Below, in pieces: positions 1-8,595 of a stretch of DNA of 64,000 nucleotides. The translations under genes and the position numbers were made by a program. Positions within the stretch are counted from its first letter, which is position 1. The number at the start of each line of letters is the position of its first letter. Source of the DNA: Flavobacterium hercynium (GTDB taxonomy: Bacteria; Bacteroidota; Bacteroidia; Flavobacteriales; Flavobacteriaceae); the NCBI RefSeq assembly GCF_002217285.1, contig NZ_MUGW01000016.1:1-64000 (forward strand). Direction: 5' to 3'. Under the pieces are notes generated by a model. That model made no database searches. It had not been told where the DNA came from and worked only from the letters and a program-made list of their open reading frames with translations.

Positions 1-48
1 CGCTATTTCAGGACAAGACAATCTGTGGATTAAAAAAAGCTCTTGTTG

Positions 49-459
49 TTATGCATCAGGGCAGATTTTTTTTTTGAGATAATCAAGCATTGTTTGGGTG
101 ATTGGTTTCGAAAGAAAATCTATGATAATAGGATATTTTTTAGCTTTCGCTAAATCGTCAGGATCAATAGTAGAAGATAGTACGATTACGTTGGCAGTAT
201 TAAATTCGGAGTAATCAGCAGAAACAAAATAATCCAAAAATTCCCAGCCACCCATTACTGGCATATTTAAATCCAGAAAAATTAATTCAGGCTTATTTGT
301 CTTGTTTTTATTGTATTTTAAAGTGTTGAAATAGTGCAAAGCCTCTTCACCATTTTGAGCTGTGATAATTTCTTTAGAAAATTCAGATTTTGAAATTACT
401 TTTTTAGATAGCATTAATGTTATTGGATCATCATCAACGCATAAAATTTGCTCAAGCAT
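49..459 (-). CDS. Single-domain response regulator (CheY/Rcp1-like)
   Basis: This 136-residue protein is a receiver domain with no output domain. The acidic pocket is D9-D10-D11, the phospho-acceptor is D63 in the strand ending IFLDLNMP, the switch region is S95-S96-T97, and the conserved lysine is K118 before P119. It lies 5 nt downstream of the PAS histidine kinase on the same strand, so the two are probably co-transcribed and the kinase is the likely phosphodonor. With no DNA-binding or enzymatic domain it should act by protein contact or as a phosphate relay; the target is not visible here. Nothing recognisable lies in bases 1-48. Confidence 0.93.
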   Translation of the reverse strand: MLEQILCVDDDPITLMLSKKVISKSEFSKEIITAQNGEEALHYFNTLKYNKNKTNKPELIFLDLNMPVMGGWEFLDYFVSADYSEFNTANVIVLSSTIDPDDLAKAKKYPIIIDFLSKPITQTMLDYLKKKICPDA

Positions 460-464
460 AAAAA

Positions 465-2177
465 TTAATTTTTAAATGTTATTGTAAAGGTAGTTCCTTT
501 ATTTACTTCGCTATCGATACTAATAGTTCCACCCATTGTTTCGACTTGCGATTTTACGAGATACAATCCCAGACCTTTGCTGTCAGGATAATTATGAAAT
601 CGTTGGTAAAGACCAAAAACTTTGTCCCGATTTCTTTCAAGATCGATTCCTATTCCATTGTCTTTAAAAGTTAAAATAGCTTTATGATCTATTTGTTCTG
701 CAGTAATGGATATTTTTAATTTTCTGTTTTCTGATTTGTATTTTATAGAATTGGTAAGCAAATTAAGCAAAATACTTTCTAAATAGGCTTTGTTGGTATT
801 TAATAGCGGAACACGGTCAAACTTAAGTTTAATGATCGGTTTGTGCAATTCTATTTGAAAAGCGAGCTGACTAAAAACATTTTCAAATACTTCTTTTAAC
901 GAAACTTCTTCTTTTTGCATAGAAGGGTTGTCTTTAATAATAATAACCTTGACAAGATCATTAATCGTTTCGTTCAATAAGTGAGTAGATTTATTAAAGC
1001 CAGCAAGAATTTCTTCAAGTTCCGGGTTTTTAATTGGAATGTCTTCTATAAGATTTAAAAGTCCGATTAAATTAGACAAAGGTGCTCTCAGATTATGTGA
1101 TGTAATGTATGAAAACTGTTTTAAATCTTTGTTGTTTTGTGTTAACTCTCTAATTAAATGTTCCTTTTCTGTTTCTAATTTTTTCTCATCCGTAATATCT
1201 CTTTGAATAGAAATCCAGTGCGAAATGACCCCTTCATTAGTAAAAATAGGAATCATGGAAAAACGAACCCAGTATTCTTCCTTCTTCTTGGTGTAGCTAA
1301 TTGTTTCGATAAGACATTCTTCCTCGTTTTTGATAGCTCTTAGAAGTTTTTTTAACTCATCAGAATCTGAATTAGGACCTTTATTGAAAATACTGGTTGA
1401 TCTGCCTATTATTTCTCCTGATTCGTAGCCCGACATTTGAGAAAACGCAGGATTTACATAAACTATTTTAGGAATTTTTCCACTGGCAGAATTTGCTTCA
1501 GTAATTAAAATAGAGTCTTTAGACTGTGTAATTACGGTTTCTAAAAGTTTTAGACGTTGTTCTTCTTCTTTTTGTTTGGTAATATCCTGAATGGCTCCAA
1601 TCATTCTTATGGCCCTTCCGTTTTCATCTTTCAATAAAAAACCTCGGTCTAATACATATTTATACGTCCCGTCTGCGCATCTGAAACGGTATTGATCCTG
1701 CCATTTTTCTGTTTTTTGTTCAATAAATGAATATAATTTGATAGACATTCTAATGCTGTCTTCGGGATGAATTTTATCGAACCACCATTTAGAAGTTTTA
1801 CCAACTTGCTCTTGTCTGTAACCAAAAACACTTTCTATTCCTTTATTCCAGCTAATGCTGTCTTCCTGAATTTTCCAGTCCCAAATGGTATCACTTGTTG
1901 CTTTTGCTACAATATCATACTTCTCATTAGATTCTTTAATATCTTCATTCGTTTTTTTGTTATTTTGGAAAAAAGCAATATTTTTGCTTTCGTTTTTTGA
2001 TAGTATATGTCTGAAAAACAGACCTGTAATAAGAATGAAAAGGGAGTCTTTTATAATGAAAAAATAAAAGTTTTCTTTTGAAGAAATAACGTTAACGAGT
2101 ACTTTGTGACAGATAAAAGCCACAAATAACGAAATAATAATATAAATTAGAGTAATTTGGAGAGTTTTACTTTTCAT
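465..2177 (-). CDS. PAS-domain membrane sensor histidine kinase
   Basis: 570 residues. Two hydrophobic segments at about 8-30 and 36-56 anchor a protein with almost no periplasmic loop. Two PAS/PAC modules follow, at about 85-205 (ending in the PAC-like MIGAIQDIT) and 210-332 (ending SIQRDIT). The dimerisation/phosphorylation helix has H361 in ITSHNLRAPL. The ATPase domain shows N476 in the N box, DNGIG at 507-511 and GLGL at 535-538. The sensed signal is unknown; the short extracytoplasmic part points to intracellular or membrane signals read by the PAS domains. It is divergent from typA. Its promoter -7 element lies almost against the start codon (see that entry). Confidence 0.93.
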   Translation of the reverse strand: MKSKTLQITLIYIIISLFVAFICHKVLVNVISSKENFYFFIIKDSLFILITGLFFRHILSKNESKNIAFFQNNKKTNEDIKESNEKYDIVAKATSDTIWDWKIQEDSISWNKGIESVFGYRQEQVGKTSKWWFDKIHPEDSIRMSIKLYSFIEQKTEKWQDQYRFRCADGTYKYVLDRGFLLKDENGRAIRMIGAIQDITKQKEEEQRLKLLETVITQSKDSILITEANSASGKIPKIVYVNPAFSQMSGYESGEIIGRSTSIFNKGPNSDSDELKKLLRAIKNEEECLIETISYTKKKEEYWVRFSMIPIFTNEGVISHWISIQRDITDEKKLETEKEHLIRELTQNNKDLKQFSYITSHNLRAPLSNLIGLLNLIEDIPIKNPELEEILAGFNKSTHLLNETINDLVKVIIIKDNPSMQKEEVSLKEVFENVFSQLAFQIELHKPIIKLKFDRVPLLNTNKAYLESILLNLLTNSIKYKSENRKLKISITAEQIDHKAILTFKDNGIGIDLERNRDKVFGLYQRFHNYPDSKGLGLYLVKSQVETMGGTISIDSEVNKGTTFTITFKN

Positions 2178-2181
2178 TACT

Positions 2182-2189
2182 CAAATATA
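2182..2189 (-). promoter_or_regulatory. Promoter -7 element (TATATTTG) of the histidine kinase
   Basis: An exact match to Bacteroidota TAnnTTTG on the minus strand, with a TTG about 21 nt upstream. Only four bases separate its last G from the ATG at 2177, so a start site at the usual distance would fall at or beside the start codon. Confidence 0.45.
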
Positions 2190-2317
2190 GTTAAATTAAC
2201 CATAACTAAACAACAATTATGTTCAATTTGAAACTTCTGTTTACATAGATTTAATGAACTAATTACTTGTATATACGCAAACTATCGCAGAAACGTTTTT
2301 TATATCAAAATAAAGTG

Positions 2318-2325
2318 TACCTTTG
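2318..2325 (+). promoter_or_regulatory. Promoter -7 element (TACCTTTG) of typA
   Basis: An exact TAnnTTTG match 19 bases before the typA ATG. No clean TTG -33 element is seen at the preferred spacing; the upstream half is A/T-rich. Confidence 0.55.
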
Positions 2326-2344
2326 CACCCATTAAAAATCTCAG

Positions 2345-4141
2345 ATGGAATCTATTAGAAACATTGCAATTATTGCCCACGTCGATCACGGTAAAACCAC
2401 TTTGGTTGATAAAATTATGTATCACTGTCAATTATTTCGTGATAACGAAAATACAGGTGATTTAATTCTTGATAATAACGATTTAGAGCGTGAGAGAGGT
2501 ATTACTATTACTTCTAAAAACGTTTCTGTTCAATATAAAGGAACAAAAATCAATATTATTGATACTCCTGGTCACGCCGATTTTGGAGGTGAAGTAGAAC
2601 GTGTATTAAACATGGCCGATGGTGTATGTTTGCTAGTTGATGCTTTTGAAGGTCCAATGCCACAAACGCGTTTTGTATTGCAAAAAGCGATTGACCTTGG
2701 TTTAAAGCCTTGCGTAGTTATCAATAAAGTAGATAAAGAAAACTGTACTCCTGAAGAAGTTCACGAGAAAGTTTTTGACTTAATGTTTGAATTAGGTGCT
2801 GAAGAATGGCAGTTGGATTTCCCAACAGTTTATGGTTCTGCTAAAAATAACTGGATGTCTGATCATTGGGAAAACGTAACTGATAATGTTGAAGCATTAT
2901 TGGATATGGTTGTACAAAATGTACCAGCTCCTAAAGTTTCTGAAGGAACACCACAAATGTTAATTACATCTTTAGATTTCTCAGCTTTTACAGGTCGTAT
3001 TGCTATTGGTCGTTTAGAAAGAGGTGTTCTTAAAGAAGGTATGCCAATCTCATTAGTAAAAAGAGATGGTACTGTATCTAAATCTCGTATCAAAGAACTT
3101 CATACTTTTGAAGGACTTGGTCGTAAAAAAGTACAAGAAGTTATTGCTGGAGATATTTGTGCAATCATTGGAGTTGAAGGTTTTGAAATTGGTGATACTA
3201 TTGCTGATTTTGAAAATCCTGAAGGTTTAAAAACGATTGATATCGATGAGCCTACAATGAGTATGTTGTTTACAATTAATGACTCTCCTTTCTTTGGTAA
3301 AGAGGGTAAATTTGTAACTTCTCGTCACATTAGAGAAAGATTAACAAAAGAATTAGAGAAAAACTTAGCAATGAAGTTAGGTGAAACTGATTCTGCTGAT
3401 AAATTCATGGTTTTTGGTCGTGGAGTACTTCACTTATCTGTTCTTATTGAAACAATGAGAAGAGAGGGTTATGAGTTACAAATCGGTCAGCCACAAGTTA
3501 TCATCAAAGAAATTGATGGTAAAAAATGTGAGCCAATCGAGGAATTAACAATCGATTTACCGGAATCACTTTCAGGTAGAGCGGTAGAGTTTGTTTCTTT
3601 CCGTAAAGGAGAAATGTTGAGTATGGAAACTAAAGGGGAACGTATGATCATTAAATTTAATATTCCATCTCGTGGAATTATTGGATTACGTAACCAATTG
3701 CTTACTGCAACAGCTGGTGAGGCTATTATGGCACACCGTTTTATTGGATATGAGCCTTACAAAGGAGAAATTGCTGGACGTAACAAAGGTTCATTGATTT
3801 CTATGGAAAAAGGAAAAGCTATTCCTTACTCTATCGATAAATTACAAGATCGTGGTAAGTTTTTTGTTGAACCAAATGCTGAAATTTACGAAGGTCAGGT
3901 TATTGGGGAAAACTCTCGTGGTGATGATATGTGTGTAAACGTAACTAAAGAGAAAAAACAATCTAACGTTCGTTCATCTGGAAATGATGAAAAAGCAAGG
4001 ATTATTCCTCCAATCATTTTCTCTCTTGAAGAAGCTTTAGAGTACATTCAAAAAGATGAATATGTAGAAGTTACACCAAAATCTATCCGTCTAAGAAAAA
4101 TTTATTTGACAGAAACTGATAGAAAAAGATTTAAAATCTAA
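2345..4141 (+). CDS. typA: Translational GTPase TypA/BipA
   Basis: 598 residues, the usual length for TypA/BipA, a ribosome-binding translation GTPase involved in 50S assembly and stress or cold adaptation. The GTPase motifs are AHVDHGKTT (11-19), the ERERGIT switch I segment (48-54), DTPGHADF (73-80) and NKVD (127-130). EF-G-like domains II, III and V follow, then the TypA-specific C-terminal domain with [15 protein letters not shown], which separates it from LepA and EF-G. It is a single-gene unit with its own -7 element upstream and an intrinsic terminator 20 bases after the stop. Identity is secure. Confidence 0.98.
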   Translation: MESIRNIAIIAHVDHGKTTLVDKIMYHCQLFRDNENTGDLILDNNDLERERGITITSKNVSVQYKGTKINIIDTPGHADFGGEVERVLNMADGVCLLVDAFEGPMPQTRFVLQKAIDLGLKPCVVINKVDKENCTPEEVHEKVFDLMFELGAEEWQLDFPTVYGSAKNNWMSDHWENVTDNVEALLDMVVQNVPAPKVSEGTPQMLITSLDFSAFTGRIAIGRLERGVLKEGMPISLVKRDGTVSKSRIKELHTFEGLGRKKVQEVIAGDICAIIGVEGFEIGDTIADFENPEGLKTIDIDEPTMSMLFTINDSPFFGKEGKFVTSRHIRERLTKELEKNLAMKLGETDSADKFMVFGRGVLHLSVLIETMRREGYELQIGQPQVIIKEIDGKKCEPIEELTIDLPESLSGRAVEFVSFRKGEMLSMETKGERMIIKFNIPSRGIIGLRNQLLTATAGEAIMAHRFIGYEPYKGEIAGRNKGSLISMEKGKAIPYSIDKLQDRGKFFVEPNAEIYEGQVIGENSRGDDMCVNVTKEKKQSNVRSSGNDEKARIIPPIIFSLEEALEYIQKDEYVEVTPKSIRLRKIYLTETDRKRFKI

Positions 4142-4160
4142 TTCTACTTATATAGAAGCT

Positions 4161-4190
4161 AAAAAAGCCATTCGAAAGAATGGCTTTTTT
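4161..4190 (+). terminator. Intrinsic terminator after typA
   Basis: A 12-bp perfect stem (4161-4172 with 4179-4190) with a 6-base loop. The A-run on one side and T-run on the other let it work in both directions. It separates typA from the opposing surface-protein gene. Confidence 0.85.
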
Positions 4191-4194
4191 TATT

Positions 4195-4271
4195 GTTGTT
4201 AGTTGTTAGTTGTTAGTTGTTAGTTGTTAGTTGTTAGTTGTTAGTTGTTGGTTGTTGGTTGTTGGTTGTTG
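4195..4271. repeat. Heptamer tandem repeat, 11 units
   Basis: Eleven uninterrupted 7-bp units: seven copies of GTTGTTA followed by four copies of GTTGTTG, exactly 77 bp with no indels. It lies in the convergent gap after the typA terminator and is non-coding. The block change from one variant to the other fits slippage or local expansion. Confidence 0.95.
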
Positions 4272-4300
4272 CCTTGCACTGAAGTTAAACTATATTCAAA

Positions 4301-4380
4301 GTCTACAATCTAAAATCTAAAATCTGCAATCTAAAATCTAAGGCAATCTAAAATCTACAATCAGCAATCTAAAATCTAAA
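4301..4380. repeat. Degenerate CAATCTAAAATCTA word repeat
   Basis: A run of about 80 bases built from variants of CAATCTAAAATCTA (with CTACAATC, CTGCAATC, CAGCAATC). It stops 3 bases before the stop codon of the surface-protein gene. It is not a clean tandem array: word order is shuffled. Similar word-like fillers, with different words, occur in other gaps of this window. Confidence 0.8.
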
Positions 4381-4383
4381 GGG

Positions 4384-6735
4384 TTATCTCTTCAAGCTAA
4401 AGTGTCCTTTTACAACTCTACCGTCTACAAAAGCAATGGTAAACCAATAATCATCAGCAGGTAAGGGTTGTCCGTTAAATCTTCCTGTCCAGCCGTTTGC
4501 ATTGGGATCCATTTCCTTTAAAAATTTCCCGTAACGATCAAAAATAGAAATAGTACATTTAGGAAGCTGATCCAGATTTTGTATAAACCATGTGTCGTTA
4601 TAGCCATCATCATTTGGTGTGAAATACCTAGGATAATCTATAACGTAGAATAAATACGAGTTAGAAAAACCACAACCATTTTTATCTCTTGCAATAGCGT
4701 TATAAATTCCTGGACTAACACGAGTAAAAAGCGGTTCGTCTTGAAAAAATGTACCGTCTAATGAAAACTCATAGTTTCCAATTCCGGTATATTCTACTGA
4801 AACTGTGTTTTCGTTAGCAGAAAAATCTTTTACTACCGTTCCTGTTATTGTTGCCGGTTCTGATGCTACTATTTTAAAGTTTTTTGTTTTTTCGCAACCA
4901 TTAACATCTTTTACAGTTATCGAATAATCGCCTGCTGTTGTAATTTTTATAGAATTTGAGGTATCACCTGTACTCCATAAATAACCATTAAAACCTGTAT
5001 TTACGGTTAGATTTATTTCATCTCCCTTGCACAGGTATTGTGTTTCGTTTTCAAAATTTGGCGGGTCAAAAGTATTTACAATAAGCGTTATTGGTGTAAT
5101 ACCGTAACAATCGGAACCGTTGATGGCTCTTGCGTATATGATTTGACTATAAGGTGTAGTGTTGCTGAAAATATTTGGTAAAGGATTAGTTTCCGTTACA
5201 GCCTCATTCGCAGTTAAAAAGTAATTAAGCGTTAAGCTTGGAGGAAGTCCTGAAAGTATCTGTGGCGATACTTCTGAGTTAAGGTCAAACTGATATAAGC
5301 CATCTTGATTTTCATCTCCATCACAAGTAGCGATTGGATTTTGAGCAGGAATAGAAGTGTTCGAAATCTGCAGTGTTACTTCTGCAACTTTAAAACAGCC
5401 AAAGGAATTTTCCACCCTTCCAAATACAATCTGATTAGCCGCTTTGTTCTTGTATTGTTCTGGATTGGAGATAGGATTTGTTTTTGATTGTGCATCAGTT
5501 AACGATTCGTAATATCCTGAGTTTACAAACTGTGATGCGTTATTCTTTATTATATTGTTTACTTTGTTTAAATTAAAAATGGTATATCCGTCCGCATCTT
5601 CATCACATTGAAATATAGCTGCATTGGAAACGGAGAAATCAGGAGCGTACTCAATTTTAAGCTCTCCCGTAGAAACACAGGTTGTTCCGTTAAGCATTAC
5701 TTCAACTTTGTAAGTTCCTTCATCTTGTGCCGAATAAGTAGAATTTGTTGCCGAAGGAATAAGTGTGTAATTGTTAGCGTTGTCCTTTTTAAACCACTTA
5801 AACGTATTGCTTGTATTGTTTAATTGGGTGTCAAGAAGTACACTTTCTCCGTAGCAAGCCGGATTTCCATTAGCGGCTGTTTTGTCTTCTCCAAACTTTA
5901 TTTTGGATAGAAAACTTCCTGCATCTATAAATACTGCTGAATTGTATTGGCCAGTTTTATCATCGGCTATAACTAGTTTTAAATGGTAGGTTACATTTGC
6001 TTCTACTTCAGTTTCAACGTTCATCACAACGGTTTGTCCTGCAAAATTTATAGGACTACTGATCGTATTATTTCCGTTGTAATAATTTACATTCAAAGGA
6101 TCGCATCCATCGTATGTTCTGTTGTTAACCGTAACTGATTCTATTTTTGGATGAACTGTTGTAGCAGAAACAGGTATTGTTGTACGAGGTAAAACGGCTA
6201 AGTTTTTATACTCTTCTGAAGTACCTGCTTTTTTTATTAAAAATGCAAAACCGTCAGAATAAATACAGGGAAAATAACTCTGATATTCATTTGAGGCAAA
6301 AATATAATCGAAACTAATGGTGTTGGTAAGTGGCACAAAATCAAATTCTAAAACAGTTGCCTGTTTGCTTTCGGCGATATTTAATGCTCTGTTTAGATCG
6401 TTATCACCTTGCCAGCTATCATTTTTTACACCTATCGATGTCGACTGTACAAACGGGCCTTCAGTATTTTTACTAGGTCCTGTACTTAAAACAATACCAC
6501 TTGGAAAAGGGAAATTGCTGGTTCCAGAGCTAAAATAAGCATAGCTCTGAGCACCAGTTTGCGGGTTTCCTGTGGCGCTAACGCTTTGTACATTAATGCA
6601 GGAGCTATTTATTAAAATATTAGTAACCAGTTCTTGTGCAGTTTTGCTGTCATCTACAATTATGCTTTGGGCATTCATTGTACTATAACATAAAACCATA
6701 CCTAATACCAATAAAAAAATCTTAAAATGCCTCAT
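4384..6735 (-). CDS. Choice-of-anchor-L surface protein with T9SS type B sorting domain
   Basis: 783 residues. Signal peptide at about 1-22 ending in NAQ. The N-terminal part (about 25-280) has the choice-of-anchor-L pattern: IVLSTGPS, EFDFVPLTNTISFDYIFASNEY, DGFAFLIKK. Ig-like and repeat modules follow. The last ~85 residues are a T9SS type B (gliding-motility-associated) C-terminal domain: YFTPNDDGYNDTW, ISIFDRYGKFL, NGWTGRFNGQPLPADDYWF. It should be exported by Sec, cross the outer membrane by the type IX system and be attached at or released from the cell surface. It starts 13 nt after the ABC permease gene, so may be in the same operon. An adhesin role is inferred from the domains. Confidence 0.92.
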   Translation of the reverse strand: MRHFKIFLLVLGMVLCYSTMNAQSIIVDDSKTAQELVTNILINSSCINVQSVSATGNPQTGAQSYAYFSSGTSNFPFPSGIVLSTGPSKNTEGPFVQSTSIGVKNDSWQGDNDLNRALNIAESKQATVLEFDFVPLTNTISFDYIFASNEYQSYFPCIYSDGFAFLIKKAGTSEEYKNLAVLPRTTIPVSATTVHPKIESVTVNNRTYDGCDPLNVNYYNGNNTISSPINFAGQTVVMNVETEVEANVTYHLKLVIADDKTGQYNSAVFIDAGSFLSKIKFGEDKTAANGNPACYGESVLLDTQLNNTSNTFKWFKKDNANNYTLIPSATNSTYSAQDEGTYKVEVMLNGTTCVSTGELKIEYAPDFSVSNAAIFQCDEDADGYTIFNLNKVNNIIKNNASQFVNSGYYESLTDAQSKTNPISNPEQYKNKAANQIVFGRVENSFGCFKVAEVTLQISNTSIPAQNPIATCDGDENQDGLYQFDLNSEVSPQILSGLPPSLTLNYFLTANEAVTETNPLPNIFSNTTPYSQIIYARAINGSDCYGITPITLIVNTFDPPNFENETQYLCKGDEINLTVNTGFNGYLWSTGDTSNSIKITTAGDYSITVKDVNGCEKTKNFKIVASEPATITGTVVKDFSANENTVSVEYTGIGNYEFSLDGTFFQDEPLFTRVSPGIYNAIARDKNGCGFSNSYLFYVIDYPRYFTPNDDGYNDTWFIQNLDQLPKCTISIFDRYGKFLKEMDPNANGWTGRFNGQPLPADDYWFTIAFVDGRVVKGHFSLKR

Positions 6736-6748
6736 GCGCGTAAATATA

Positions 6749-7585
6749 CTATAAATCTCTGTTTTTTAATAGTTTGTAAGAAAAATGTATAAAAAGATAC
6801 GTCCACGCTAAAACAATCAGAATAGCGAGATAATTCACGCCATATTCTTTTGTATTTTCAACTCCCATTTGGTTTCCAAGGTTTTTGATTACAGATAATC
6901 TTGAAAAAGGTTCAATAATTAAGTTGGATAAGGATTCCAAAGGAAAGAATTGAGTAATGTACTCATGTTTATTACTATCCGGAAAAATTTTAAAAGCCAA
7001 AATGCCTTTCAAGATTGCTTCAAAAATACTCCAAACTAAAAGAAAACCTAATGCAAATGCAGAACGTTTTACCAAAATTCCTAAAAACAAACATAGGGAA
7101 AAGAATCCAGTTAGCTTAACAAAAAACGCCAAAAGATAATCCAGATCAGTAAAAATAATTCCGAATTCGGTGTAAGATGAGAACGATAAACCCAGAAGAA
7201 GGCTCATTACAAAAACAAAAACAGTAGAACATAAGGCAAAAAGCACAACAGTTAAGAATTTTGAAAGGATAAATTCTTTTTTGCTTAAACCGTCGATTAG
7301 ATTTTGTTTTAATGTTCCGTAGCTATATTCATTTGACATCATCGAAACAATTACAATAGCTAAGAAAAATTTAAGTATCGCTGCCATATAGGTATTGAAA
7401 TGCCAGATAAACGGGAAGTTGAAAATTCCCATTTCAGCTACATGAAATTGAATAACGCCTAAATTAAATTTGATTGATGCGATTAAGGCAATAAAAGAAA
7501 GTAAAATGAAATACGTTAAGGTTAGAACTCGGCTGGCTTTATTTTTCCAGATTTTTTGTAATTCTATAGAGATAAGTCTGTTCAT
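6749..7585 (-). CDS. ABC-2 type transporter permease
   Basis: 278 residues with about six hydrophobic segments (roughly 20-40, 60-80, 100-130, 145-170, 175-200, 250-270), the layout of an ABC-2 family permease. The N-terminus MNRLISIELQKIWKNKASR is typical of the cytoplasmic start of such subunits. The gene begins 3 nt after the ATPase gene, so the two subunits are translated from one message. Substrate is unknown; relatives move lipids, antibiotics or peptides. A GldF role was considered because gliding bacteria use a GldA/GldF ABC pair, but no gldG follows and no diagnostic similarity is visible. Confidence 0.9.
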   Translation of the reverse strand: MNRLISIELQKIWKNKASRVLTLTYFILLSFIALIASIKFNLGVIQFHVAEMGIFNFPFIWHFNTYMAAILKFFLAIVIVSMMSNEYSYGTLKQNLIDGLSKKEFILSKFLTVVLFALCSTVFVFVMSLLLGLSFSSYTEFGIIFTDLDYLLAFFVKLTGFFSLCLFLGILVKRSAFALGFLLVWSIFEAILKGILAFKIFPDSNKHEYITQFFPLESLSNLIIEPFSRLSVIKNLGNQMGVENTKEYGVNYLAILIVLAWTYLFIHFSYKLLKNRDL

Positions 7586-7588
7586 GGT

Positions 7589-8500
7589 TTAGTTGTTTTT
7601 GGCAGTAGCGTTTTTGGTTAATTCTAAAAATTGAGCTTCTAAGCTGTTTTTGCGTTTTACTAAATGGCTTAATGCAACCCCTTTAGAAAATAAAAACTGA
7701 TTAAGAGAAGCAGCCGATAAATCAGCTTTCAGGTACACTAAAATTTTGCCTTCTTCCTCATTAATTCTGTCAATAGCAGGATGATCTTTTAAGTGGTGTT
7801 TTAGCGCGATGTTGTCATCTGCCATAACTTCAAAAAAGCCTTCGTTTGCCGACATTCCATCAACAGAACCAGAATATAAAATTTCTCCTTTTCTTAAAAC
7901 TATAACGTGCGAGCATACTTTTTCTACTTCATCTAATAAATGAGAAGCCAGTAAAATGGTAGTCCCCTGCGATGCAATTTTTCTAATAATATCTCTAATC
8001 TGATGAATTCCCTGAGGATCAAGACCATTTGTTGGTTCATCTAAAATTAAAATTTCAGGATCATTTAAAAGAGCTGAAGCAATTGCTAAACGTTGTTTCA
8101 TCCCTAAAGAGAACGTACTGAATTTGCTGTCTTTTCTTTCTGTTAAACCTACCAAATCCAGTTTTTCAGTGATTTTAGAGTAATCAATACTTTTTATTTT
8201 ACAAACCAGCTTCAGATTTTCTTCTGCCGTCATGTAAGGATAAAAGTTAGGTCTTTCTATAATGGCGCCTACTTTTTTTAAGGCTTCATGTGTCTGCATT
8301 TTACCGCCAAACCATTTGTAATCGCCGGATGTACGGTTTACAACATTTAAAACGATGCCAAGTGTAGTCGATTTTCCACTTCCGTTTGGGCCTAAAATGC
8401 CATAAACGCGACCTTTTTGTATTTCAAAAGATACATTTTTTAAGGCTTGAATTCGCCCGTATTTTTTGTGAAGATTTTCAATAGTAAGAATGGTTTCCAA
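7589..8500 (-). CDS. ABC transporter ATP-binding protein
   Basis: 303 residues. The nucleotide-binding domain has Walker A GPNGSGKST (37-45), the signature SLGMKQR (131-137, serine-leucine variant of LSGGQ), Walker B LILDEPTNGLD (151-161) and the switch histidine H187 in LASHLLDEVEK. The C-terminal ~90 residues form the small accessory domain common in drug- and lantibiotic-type ABC-2 exporters. It pairs with the permease 3 nt downstream. It drives export by ATP hydrolysis at the inner membrane; the cargo is not deducible. The short SLGMKQR signature is normal for the CcmA/DrrA-like subfamily. Confidence 0.95.
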   Translation of the reverse strand: METILTIENLHKKYGRIQALKNVSFEIQKGRVYGILGPNGSGKSTTLGIVLNVVNRTSGDYKWFGGKMQTHEALKKVGAIIERPNFYPYMTAEENLKLVCKIKSIDYSKITEKLDLVGLTERKDSKFSTFSLGMKQRLAIASALLNDPEILILDEPTNGLDPQGIHQIRDIIRKIASQGTTILLASHLLDEVEKVCSHVIVLRKGEILYSGSVDGMSANEGFFEVMADDNIALKHHLKDHPAIDRINEEEGKILVYLKADLSAASLNQFLFSKGVALSHLVKRKNSLEAQFLELTKNATAKNN

Positions 8501-8570
8501 ATTTATTTCGGTTTTAGTTTTAGGTATGACGATTCAGTAGGGAAATTGTTACGCTAAATTTTATTTAATG

Positions 8571-8578
8571 TAAATTTG
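8571..8578 (+). promoter_or_regulatory. Promoter -7 element (TAAATTTG) of the kinase-like gene
   Basis: Exact TAnnTTTG match 17 bases before the ATG at 8596, with a TTG 22 nt upstream. This implies a very short 5' leader. Confidence 0.5.
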
Positions 8579-8595
8579 TAATAAAGATATTCAAA

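Noticed and set aside
4195-4271. CRISPR array
   Set aside because: Direct contiguous heptamers without spacers and no cas genes; a simple tandem repeat.
6749-8500. gldA/gldF gliding-motility ABC genes
   Set aside because: Flavobacterium context made this tempting, but no gldG is adjacent and no residue pattern specific to GldA or GldF could be recognised; left as a generic ABC-2 exporter.
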